From JAWPMT01 sp965267435 (lineage in GTDB: Bacteria; Bacteroidota; Bacteroidia; Cytophagales; Cyclobacteriaceae), in NCBI GenBank assembly GCA_965267435.1, contig OZ253960.1, forward strand, positions 1,736,001-1,800,000: a stretch of DNA of 64,000 nucleotides, in the 5' to 3' direction. Shown in pieces: positions 42,601 through 49,624 of this stretch. The notes beneath the pieces were generated by a model. It was not told where the DNA came from, did no database searches, and saw only the letters and a list, made by a program, of their open reading frames with translations. A program made the translations under genes and the position numbers. How positions within the stretch are numbered: the first letter of the stretch is position 1; each line of letters starts with the position of its first letter.

Positions 42601-43245
42601 GAAAGTGTTGTTTTCAGTAAGTTCGATGTGTAAGTCTTGGTAATCAACGATCCTCGCCTCACCTGAGTCATCCAAGATGAAACTACCAGACATTCCATTG
42701 ACATTGAAGTTATAGAGATCTGGTTCCGGGTCCAGATGTTCAAGTTGAAGTGCGACCATTCTTTCCTGCTTGAGTGCTGGATCAGATGGTAGGGGCAACT
42801 GAAGACGACCCTGGGCGGTGAAGTCGTCCAATCCACGTATAGATCTGGTAATAACACCGCCCGCAGATAAGCTCCAGCCCAATCCAACCCAAGAGGCTTT
42901 GTCCTCTACTTTGACACCGGGAGAATAAGAGAGACTTATTGGGACACTGAGTTCGCGACCTTGCAGTGTCCAAATGGGGATACTAACATTCGGTGTTCCG
43001 GTGTAGAGGCTTACAGGCACCTCACCATACTCACCTAAGGACGCCGCTGTTGGCGTCGGCGGGAAATATCGATCTATTGATTGCTCGTCTTGCGAGTATC
43101 CGGCAATCGGACCTAGAATAGCTAAAATGCAGAGCATTAAGCCTACCAATCGCCGTGAAATAGCCAAGCTAAGCGATGGTCCAAAGAAGTATTCAGTCTT
43201 GATCATGTTGAGTTGCTTTAGTCTGGTCAGGCTCATATAAATCAT
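39625..43245 (-). CDS. RHS/YD-repeat partner protein, secreted, N-half type
   Basis: The 1206-residue protein overlaps both neighbours by four bases. It has a signal peptide ('GLMLCILAILGPIAGYSQ', about 35-52; a start at 43206 is also possible). The first part ('VPVSLYTGTPNVSIPIWTLQ', 'SLSYSPGVKVEDKASWVGLG') is the conserved N-terminus of Bacteroidota RHS/SpvB-like shells. The end has a YD repeat ('DPNGRTTHYVYDSLGRLL') but no RHS core or tip. It looks like the first half of a shell whose second half is the downstream 2760-residue gene, so the pair may form one structure (inference). Confidence 0.88.
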   Translation of the reverse strand: MIYMSLTRLKQLNMIKTEYFFGPSLSLAISRRLVGLMLCILAILGPIAGYSQDEQSIDRYFPPTPTAASLGEYGEVPVSLYTGTPNVSIPIWTLQGRELSVPISLSYSPGVKVEDKASWVGLGWSLSAGGVITRSIRGLDDFTAQGRLQLPLPSDPALKQERMVALQLEHLDPEPDLYNFNVNGMSGSFILDDSGEARIVDYQDLHIELTENNTFIIVDGNGTEYHFTNAEQTSFNGSAYSTTGFYLSKMVSATGAEEVTFTYAQENYQYYSVKRFKKYARPAGDDYLFSGDPPVPSFGRNSFKGLRLASISASFGQTVNFKALTRRTDLYSPLAPGTNSEPRALNEIEVIGQNGSKLKSFVLETEQVETEYPYRKREGEDLEPGAQTAFANYRLYLKSVQELGSDEASGKPPYSFTYVGRTTENKDLLPSQLSPAQDHWGYYNGARSNTNLWPGYEGPFGVYDPHFNVGIICPESPMLVNRLLFSVPGANREPSGSDVVYGTLRRITYPTGGYTEFTFGPNVYAYNVQDPGSSMELVEEGVQAFVEGDSPTTESSEMVEVTSYISRFAIEILVDECWDPDTREYLDCDQPGAEINADMFRDNSVTVLDQEGEEVLAVKWRPGDGGYWLYRFGVADPDIGVLSPDVDGFISLTLEDVGLPRGSYTLVVKRDPDSDNDVWGWLYQMKERPIATPPDVVPQTTAGIRIEQIDSYTDAGQLAKSKVFEYGPGVLLNSPKYDTYSYLSAAGLPTWFQGDCGDVTSDNDPFPYLEIGCGSHTQLGYTKGSPVGYQIVTEREVGNGSVEYEYTTAIDYPDTDLDSEGSTLRYLFYQEGNPVVPYVEYEFSFDAPAWPFVDQDNLDRKRGFLKRTTFKDETGNPVREIVQTPLMEDRHSIKGLRFQTLRPEIDWLYSEYQHSTGVVHVATSEETNYGDDHAMEVSTLTSYSYDSPRHELVTSDEYVNSEGQMVRNTYKYPPDYFSPGDAVRELQNSHIVNPVIEQIQYIDGKPVAGGATRYHFDPQGDWVLPVVRLMLELQPGQSVVSPSDGEQFDSSFRERVHFTYDGNGNIVQQQKVGDMETTLLWSYKSTYPVAKIVNASYSQVVMLAQDIGASFIQDLASSSDQADIDQKLGVLRSHLDTHLGNAYLTTFTHKPGVGISTQTDPNGRTTHYVYDSLGRLLRVVDHEGYTLQEQEYHYANQGSHSNTTNQ

Positions 43246-45317
43246 CGCTCAGAAGCTCTTAGTGCTTCGACCATCACTCGTAGTTGTGCGATCTCTGCTT
43301 GCTGTTTTTGGTTTTGCTTCCGCTCATCAATGAGGTAGAGCGTCAACTCCTCGATCTTCTTCAACAGTAGCAAGTTCATGGCCCCAAGATCATGACCGTC
43401 TTCGGCTATCTCTTCGGCGCAGGGTACTTCCGGCAGGTGGCTATTTTCTTTGACGAAAGCCTCCACTTCTTCTAGCGACTGAAGATCGTAGTCCTCCCTA
43501 AAGACGTAGTCGGGAACGGAGTTCACGTCCGTGACTACTCTGACCTTGGTGGCGAGGATGTCACCGTCGACGGTGAGTTTGGCGTCGGGGGTGGTGGTGC
43601 CGATGCCGACGTTGCCAGTATTCTGCTGTACGACTAGGTGCTCATTGTCTAAGACCGTATAGTGCGCTGACAGGACCAGGTCCCCATTCGCATTTGAACC
43701 AATGGCCTGGGCCCCTCCGCTTGCATTCGAATATTTCATTTGAATGGCATTGAGACCACTATGATTTAACTGGGCGGTGCCTTGAACATGCAGCCGCTCG
43801 ACGGGATTTGTAGTGCCGATACCGACGTTGCCCCCTTGCATCGTCATATAGTAGAGGGACTCAGTCAAATTTCTGAAGTAAAAGCGACTGCCTGCTGTTA
43901 CAATTGACCAGTCATGTCCAACCGGATCATAAAAGTTTAACTTAAAATCTCTTTCTGTATTGACTCTAAGCGTTCCGGCTACATCCAATTGATCCTCAGG
44001 AGATATTGTACCTATACCAACCTTTCCATCGCTATTGATCCTCAAAGCATGCTTGCCATCCGTAGGTGATTGATGATTTTGGATATCGTTGGTATTGTTG
44101 ACGTAGAAGTCAAAGAAGCCACCCGGTACGGTCTTTCCCGCTACGAAACGATTCTCTCCATTGTTGCCAAGCTGCAAAGTGGAGAACCCGAGTCGAGCAG
44201 CGTGGTCCTCCGTGTTGTTATAGCGAGCCAGGAAGTTCTTGAGAGGAGCATTGTAAACATCACCATCCACATCGAGCTTGGCTTCAGGGCTGGTGGTGCC
44301 GATGCCTACGTTGCCATTTTCGACGATCGCCATCCGGGTATTCAAAGAAAGCGAGGCATTGGCTTGACCACTTGGAGCTGTTTTAAAAAATATATTGCCG
44401 GGACTTGACCCAGTTCCTACTGAAATCTCGGCAGCACCACCATCTGTCGAATACTTGTAGCCATCGTCCCAATGTTGATTGAATCGAATAATCGCCTGAT
44501 TTGCGTTGCTCGTTAAGGCCACCTGAGGTTTGGAGGGGCCATAAGACTGCCAAATTTCTCCACCGCTAACGTCTAACTTCGCCCCTGGTAAAATTGTGCC
44601 GATGCCGACGTTGCCATCTTGAGAAATTACCATCCTTTCCGCAAAATCGGATCCATCCAAAGTCCAGAAATTAAGTCGTTTTGGGTTTTTGTGGCCACTC
44701 CATGAGATCCCAGCTTGTCTCTGGCTCCCCTCAGTCCACTCGATTACGGACCAGGCACCCTCGTCCATCTCAAACCGCAAATAGGGGTAGGTCGCTTTTA
44801 AATGCAGCGTTTGTTTTGGGTCCGTAGTTCCAATACCTACCTTCCCGTTAACATCAATGGTCATCCTGTCCAGCTGGCCATTGGTACCTAAACCAAGATC
44901 TCCATAAGAGACGATGTCCAAGGCATTGGTGCTTTGAGAGTTCGTGGAGATATATCCCCTATTTACCCCTGATCTAGCAAACAAGACGTTCGTGCCATTC
45001 TGGTTCCGATTGAAGCGTGCAGAAGCACTGGCTGTACTTTCAACTTCAAGAGGATATCCCGGACTAGACGTGCCAATACCCACGTTGCCGGTGGCATCTA
45101 TTCGCAAACGCTCCGTGTTGTTGGTGCCAAGGATCAACGGGCCATTGTCTTGATTGAGAAGACGTGACTCCACTGCTCCAGACTGGCTAAGATTGAGCCC
45201 TGTCGCGTCAGTATCCTCATTTTTGATCGTCGCCTGGGTTGTAAATACTGGACTGTCCTGGGCCTGGACGTCCCAAAAAACCAATACAATTAGAGCGGAT
45301 AGGATTGCTTTTTTCAT
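43242..45317 (-). CDS. Tail-fibre-like NVGIGTT-repeat protein
   Basis: The 691-residue protein has a signal peptide ('AILSALIVLVFWDVQAQ', about 4-20). It carries about seven repeats of 'GNVGIGTT(S/T)PxxKLxVxG' type, each starting a beta-rich block. The C-terminus ('LQSLEEVEAFVKENSHLPEV', then 'DLGAMNLLLLKKIEELTLYL' and a coiled coil) is typical of large secreted Bacteroidota repeat proteins that resemble phage tail fibres without a visible S74 autochaperone. It lies 27 bases after its paralogue and overlaps the RHS partner gene, so it is probably an adhesin or fibre used with the RHS proteins (inference). Confidence 0.83.
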   Translation of the reverse strand: MKKAILSALIVLVFWDVQAQDSPVFTTQATIKNEDTDATGLNLSQSGAVESRLLNQDNGPLILGTNNTERLRIDATGNVGIGTSSPGYPLEVESTASASARFNRNQNGTNVLFARSGVNRGYISTNSQSTNALDIVSYGDLGLGTNGQLDRMTIDVNGKVGIGTTDPKQTLHLKATYPYLRFEMDEGAWSVIEWTEGSQRQAGISWSGHKNPKRLNFWTLDGSDFAERMVISQDGNVGIGTILPGAKLDVSGGEIWQSYGPSKPQVALTSNANQAIIRFNQHWDDGYKYSTDGGAAEISVGTGSSPGNIFFKTAPSGQANASLSLNTRMAIVENGNVGIGTTSPEAKLDVDGDVYNAPLKNFLARYNNTEDHAARLGFSTLQLGNNGENRFVAGKTVPGGFFDFYVNNTNDIQNHQSPTDGKHALRINSDGKVGIGTISPEDQLDVAGTLRVNTERDFKLNFYDPVGHDWSIVTAGSRFYFRNLTESLYYMTMQGGNVGIGTTNPVERLHVQGTAQLNHSGLNAIQMKYSNASGGAQAIGSNANGDLVLSAHYTVLDNEHLVVQQNTGNVGIGTTTPDAKLTVDGDILATKVRVVTDVNSVPDYVFREDYDLQSLEEVEAFVKENSHLPEVPCAEEIAEDGHDLGAMNLLLLKKIEELTLYLIDERKQNQKQQAEIAQLRVMVEALRASER

Positions 45318-45344
45318 CGCTATGGATATTTGGGGGTGCTTTTT

Positions 45345-47663
45345 CTATTTGCTATTTTCTAGCGCTTCGATTCTGGCTTGTTGATCAATGATCAGCGCCT
45401 GTTGATTCTTCAGTTCCTTGAGCAGATCAATCTGATAAAGCGTCAACTCCTCCACCTTCTTCAGCAGCAGCAGGTTCATCGCGCCAAGATCGTGACCCTC
45501 TTCAGCGATCTCTTCCGCCGAGGGGACTTCAGGCAGGTGACTGTTTTCCTTGACGTAGGCCTCGACTTCTTCGAGCGACTGGAGATCGTAGTCCTCGCTG
45601 AAGACGTAGTCGGGAACGGAGTTCACGTCCGCCACGACCTGGACTTTCGTGGCGCGGATGTCACCATCGACGGTCAGTTTGGCGTCGGGGGTGGTGGTGC
45701 CAATGCCGACGTTGCCTGAAAGCGCATTCAAAAAAGTGTTACCGGACGAACGAAGCTCAGTATTAGTTCCACCGTCAGCTGTTCTTTTTAATTGGAACAT
45801 GATATTATTGGCCCCCTCTGATATGAAATGAGCCCCTACACTGGAGCTGGGGTTCTCAATAATCGATAGCGCTGCGTTTCCTGGCCCATCTCCTTTCACC
45901 ATTAGTTTAGACGTGGGACTGGTGGTGCCAAGGCCGACGTTGCCATTTCGTGAGATGGACATCACGGTGTTCAACGTTTCGCCATCGATGCCAGCTGGAC
46001 CACCAAACTTGAAATCCATACGACCTACGCCATTGCTTTGGGACATTTCGATGTGCGCAGGGTAGTAGGTTGCACCTGACCCCGTCCATCTGTAAAATTT
46101 CAAAGTGGGATTTGAAATTTGAGAACCTGGACCTATCACGAGCTTACCTTGGTGTTCCGTGCTCACATAGTCCCATCTTATGCCAGCCTCTCCTACAACA
46201 TGGATTGCCGATGCAGGAGTTGTCGTGCCGATGCCGACGTTGCCATTCATGGCAATCGTCAACTTGTCCAGTTCCCCATTGGTACCGAGTCCAAGATCTC
46301 CGTAGGAAACCAGATCCAGTGCATTGGTACTCTGAGAATTAGTAGCAATGAATCCGCGCTTGACATCTGATCTTGAAAAGATGACGCTCATGCCATTACC
46401 GTTTCGATTGAAGCGCGCGGGTGGAAAATCAGTATTACCCACGTCTAAAGCATATTGTGGATCAGTCCGCCCGATCCCCACATTACCGGAGGAGGCAATC
46501 GTCATCTTCACATCTGATGCCGCAATGTCGCTGGCATCGTCCGAGGCATCCACCAGGAACTGTAGGCTTCCGCGACCATTGGAAACACCCTCATCGCGAA
46601 CGTGGATGATACCTGACTTTAGAATATCACCGTCGTCTACACCAAATTTGATTCCGACGTTAGCTCCTGTGGCTTCGCTATCCCGGCGAATAGCCGTGCC
46701 AAGGTCGCCCAGGACATAAAGGCTCTTGTCTGGAAAGGCAGTACCAATGCCAACATTACCTTCCGTGTTAATCGCAAACTCCGCATCCCTGCGCCCATCA
46801 GCATTCTTGACGTAGTCTGTTTGGCTTATATAGAAATTTCCGTTGTTATTCCCTCCAGCATACAATAAACCCGTAAACCATCCGAAATTCCCACCTTCAC
46901 CAAAACCTATAAGCGCTCGATCTTTTCCCGCCGGACCTCGTTCGAGATACAACCGAGAACTTCCACGATCAGCAGGGTTCGTAATCTTGATAGTAGAGAG
47001 CACTTCCAATTTCTCTGAAGGTTCATCGGTGCCAATACCTACATTCCCCTGCAAATTCTCGCTCAAGACACGCACCCACGAAGTCCATTGCCCGTCGTAC
47101 CTGCCGCGCATTTTGATACCCTGGTCAATCGATGCAGAATAACCATAAGGTATGGCCAATTGTGTAATGTTGCCTAGACCATTTTTGAACCCATATTCAA
47201 AATTGAATGGGTGATAATAGTGGTGTGTATCATCGGGGCCATTGGGAGCGTACCCTCTCAATAGGCTGTAACCACTGCCAGATCGCGTGTTGCTTATATC
47301 ATTCCAATCATTCACACCTCCTGTTGTCCGCGCACCAATACCCCCTGTAAGAAGGCCACGTATTGAGAGGTTGCCCGTGCCTCCCTCAAGAATCATAGGA
47401 TAAAAGTTGGGATTGGTAGCATTCTGCCCTGTGCCCCAGTAGAATCCACCGTCTGAGTTCATCCCGAACATCAATTCAGAGGTCTGCCCAGCATTGAAGA
47501 CAAAAGCACCACGACTTCCACTGAATTGCAGCTTATTCTGGAAGCCATTCACTGAAGGTGTAGCATTGGATCCAGTGATCGTCAGTGCTTCGACTGTCTC
47601 CTGGGCGTAAAGAGGGAGTAATGATACAACAGCAAGTATCGTGTTGAAAATCCGTTTTTTCAT
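45345..47663 (-). CDS. Tail-fibre-like NVGIGTT-repeat protein, first gene of RHS operon
   Basis: From ATG 47663 it is 772 residues; a GTG three codons upstream is possible. A signal peptide ('IFNTILAVVSLLPLYAQ', about 4-20) precedes the repeats, at least six copies of 'GNVGIG(T/R)..P....(L/A).V.G'. The end is nearly the same as in the next gene ('LQSLEEVEAYVKENSHLPEV', 'DLGAMNLLLLKKVEELTLYQ') plus a coiled coil. The two genes are paralogues in tandem, with shared DNA stretches near their 3' ends. As first gene of the - strand run it carries the operon promoter, which was not identified. Confidence 0.83.
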   Translation of the reverse strand: MKKRIFNTILAVVSLLPLYAQETVEALTITGSNATPSVNGFQNKLQFSGSRGAFVFNAGQTSELMFGMNSDGGFYWGTGQNATNPNFYPMILEGGTGNLSIRGLLTGGIGARTTGGVNDWNDISNTRSGSGYSLLRGYAPNGPDDTHHYYHPFNFEYGFKNGLGNITQLAIPYGYSASIDQGIKMRGRYDGQWTSWVRVLSENLQGNVGIGTDEPSEKLEVLSTIKITNPADRGSSRLYLERGPAGKDRALIGFGEGGNFGWFTGLLYAGGNNNGNFYISQTDYVKNADGRRDAEFAINTEGNVGIGTAFPDKSLYVLGDLGTAIRRDSEATGANVGIKFGVDDGDILKSGIIHVRDEGVSNGRGSLQFLVDASDDASDIAASDVKMTIASSGNVGIGRTDPQYALDVGNTDFPPARFNRNGNGMSVIFSRSDVKRGFIATNSQSTNALDLVSYGDLGLGTNGELDKLTIAMNGNVGIGTTTPASAIHVVGEAGIRWDYVSTEHQGKLVIGPGSQISNPTLKFYRWTGSGATYYPAHIEMSQSNGVGRMDFKFGGPAGIDGETLNTVMSISRNGNVGLGTTSPTSKLMVKGDGPGNAALSIIENPSSSVGAHFISEGANNIMFQLKRTADGGTNTELRSSGNTFLNALSGNVGIGTTTPDAKLTVDGDIRATKVQVVADVNSVPDYVFSEDYDLQSLEEVEAYVKENSHLPEVPSAEEIAEEGHDLGAMNLLLLKKVEELTLYQIDLLKELKNQQALIIDQQARIEALENSK

Positions 47664-48192
47664 GGCCTTCACGTTTGGAACTGATCCGGGCCAAAAACAA
47701 GCTTCTAAGGGAGCCTTTGTATTTCAGTCAAAAAATGTCAGGAAGTGGTAGAAACGTTGTTTTGGTTTGGGTCAGTCAAGTAGTATTAGGTTCAGTTTTA
47801 ATTAGTTGTCCCTACGATAATAGCAAAAAATTGGCAAAAAGGAGCAATACGGAACCGGATAAGAAGAGCCCCCCGAATCAGTGGAAGAGTGACATCTCGC
47901 CATAACGTTTTGTGTAAATGATGATAGTTCAGAGTTCCGGGTTCAATGTTCCGCGTTAGGTTTCGGGTTCAATGTTTGAACGGTTCCCCGTTCTGAGATC
48001 ATTGTTCTTTGTTCTTGGATCACAGATCACTGTTCTTTGTTCTTTGATCACCGTTCTTTGTTTTTCGTTCCTGGATCTCTGAAGTGTTCGACTCCAAAAA
48101 CCAAGATCTAAGAACCAAAATCTGACCTCAGTCACATAACAAAAAAAGGCCGCCCTCTGGACGACCTTTGTTCATTCTTCTTTGGCCAGGAG
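47664..48192. other. Spacer with low-complexity GTTC-rich repeats
   Basis: Most of 47935-48070 consists of degenerate copies of GTTCTTTGTTCTTxGATCAC and GGGTTCAATGTT. A similar tract, GTTCAACGTTCAATGTTTAA with GGAACATGGAACCC, lies at 49376-49445 beyond the next gene. A terminator is at the right end. No gene was recognised. Confidence 0.55.
48141..48170 (-). terminator. Rho-independent terminator of the DUF2911 gene
   Basis: Reading the - strand: AAAGGTCGTCC, a short loop, GGGCGGCCTTT and a run of seven T. It lies 23 bases past the stop at 48193. Confidence 0.85.
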
Positions 48193-49275
48193 CTATAGCG
48201 CTCCCAACTGCTGTAGGTACTTTTCAGAATTGGCCTTCACATTGGGCGGGGGGTTGAGCGACAGTGACTTCTCGAAGGCTTTGATAGCCTTCTTGTTGTC
48301 GCCATTGGTGGCATATGCCTCTCCGAGGCTATCCCAGGCGTTGGCGCTCTTGGGGAATCGCTCGGTGTTGAGCTGGAACATCGCGATGGCCTTGGCGTTC
48401 TTCTGCTGGTTGAGCAGCTGGTAGCCGTAGACATTGAGCTGTGGCTCAGTAGCTGCCGCGATAGCGCCTTTCATGATCTCCTCGGCTTCTGCCTCCTTGC
48501 CCATGGCCGACAGGATGCCGGACTTGACGCGAAGGGTCGGAAAGCTGTTGTTCTGCGCAATGGCCTGATCGGCGTAGGACAATCCCTGCTCCAGGTGGGT
48601 ATTGTTATTCAATGCGTAGTTTGCCGCGCTCATCCAGCCGTTGAAGCTGAAGCCGGCCACACCCTTTAGCTGCTGAGCTGCATTGGCCATGACGATGTCA
48701 TCGACGGCAAACTCGACCTTCACAGGAAACTGCTTCTTCTCCCAGTTCAATACCAACTCCGCGGAGTTTTTGTCCAAGTTGATGAAGTCAAATGTTAGGC
48801 GCTCTACATGATAATCCAGGTCGCGCACTGTGATCTCTCCTCGCATCTGGTCCTGTGCTGCTTCGTAGAAGTAGCTACCCCAGGATTGGGTGTCTTTGGA
48901 AAGGATGACCTCGCCGCTGTTGTCTTCATTGATGACAAAGAACAGGGCGTAAGTCCCTGCGGGCACATCCTTGCCTGCAAAGGTGGCGTCGTGCGAGAAA
49001 GAAATGAGCGTGTTTTCATTTGCCCCGGCTCGCCACGGTGCACTGTTGCCATTGCCGAAGCCCTGGACATTCCAGCCGTACGGTACCAGTCGCCCCCAGA
49101 CCTGTCGGTCGCGTACGGAGGGTCTTGAGTATTTGACCGTCACATTGGAGATGCCGATGGTCTGCGAAACTTTGGCTGCAGGGCTAGGTGTGCGTGGTGT
49201 CTTCACCTGAGCCTGGAGGCCGATGGTCACCAACAAGGCCAGGCACGTGAACGACAGTTTGAAAAAGTTCTTCAT
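48193..49275 (-). CDS. DUF2911 protein with C-terminal TPR repeats
   Basis: The 360-residue protein has a signal peptide ('LALLVTIGLQAQ', about 12-23), then the DUF2911 domain at about 30-190 ('IGISNVTVKYSRPSVRDRQV', 'APWRAGANENTLISFSHDA', 'VPAGTYALFFVINE'). Three or four TPR-like helix pairs follow at about 215-355 ('AKAIAMFQLNTERFPKSANA', 'GDNKKAIKAFEKSLSLNP'). The DUF is common in Bacteroidota and its function is unknown; TPR suggests a protein partner in the periplasm. It is a single gene with its own terminator. Confidence 0.93.
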   Translation of the reverse strand: MKNFFKLSFTCLALLVTIGLQAQVKTPRTPSPAAKVSQTIGISNVTVKYSRPSVRDRQVWGRLVPYGWNVQGFGNGNSAPWRAGANENTLISFSHDATFAGKDVPAGTYALFFVINEDNSGEVILSKDTQSWGSYFYEAAQDQMRGEITVRDLDYHVERLTFDFINLDKNSAELVLNWEKKQFPVKVEFAVDDIVMANAAQQLKGVAGFSFNGWMSAANYALNNNTHLEQGLSYADQAIAQNNSFPTLRVKSGILSAMGKEAEAEEIMKGAIAAATEPQLNVYGYQLLNQQKNAKAIAMFQLNTERFPKSANAWDSLGEAYATNGDNKKAIKAFEKSLSLNPPPNVKANSEKYLQQLGAL

Positions 49276-49624
49276 ACAAATATTGAGTTGTGGTTACTAC
49301 CTGTTGAACGGAAAGAGGCCTTTGGAGGGGATTGGGTTTTTATGTGAGCGGTAGTGGGATTTTGTACTAGTTGGGGGTTCAACGTTCAATGTTTAAGGTT
49401 AAGGTTTTGCGGCAACTCGGAACATGGAACCCTGAACATGGAACCCTTTCGGGCCAGGGATCGCAGCGGGTAGCCCACCTCGCCGTGGCGGTGTCTTCAC
49501 CGTCACCAGGGTTGGGTTGCGGGGGTGGAGCTACGAGCGAAGAGCCCGGTCGTGAAGTGAAGCTACCTCAATCTGCGTACGGCAGGGAAATAACCCAGGC
49601 TCTCACTTCACGAGGCCCCAACTC
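49276..49624. other. Spacer with GTTC-type tract and a family-A repeat
   Basis: The spacer holds a low-complexity tract at 49376-49445 followed by the family-A element at 49451-49618. No gene was recognised. Confidence 0.55.
49451..49618 (-). repeat. Family-A palindromic repeat, copy 3
   Basis: It begins GGGCCAGGGATCGCAGCGGG and has arms GCCCGGTCGTGAAGTGAAGC and GGCTCTCACTTCACGAGGCC. The layout matches the 15253 copy, in the same orientation. Confidence 0.65.

Noticed and set aside
43242..47663. NVGIGTT-repeat proteins as S74-autochaperone phage fibres
   Set aside because: The C-termini lack the Ser-Lys catalytic layout of the S74 peptidase domain and end in a plain coiled coil; 'tail-fibre-like' is used only for the repeat type.
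47675..47905. 76-codon + strand open frame just upstream of the fibre operon
   Set aside because: No domain, no ribosome-binding signal and a position in the operon's promoter region; composition is like the spacer.
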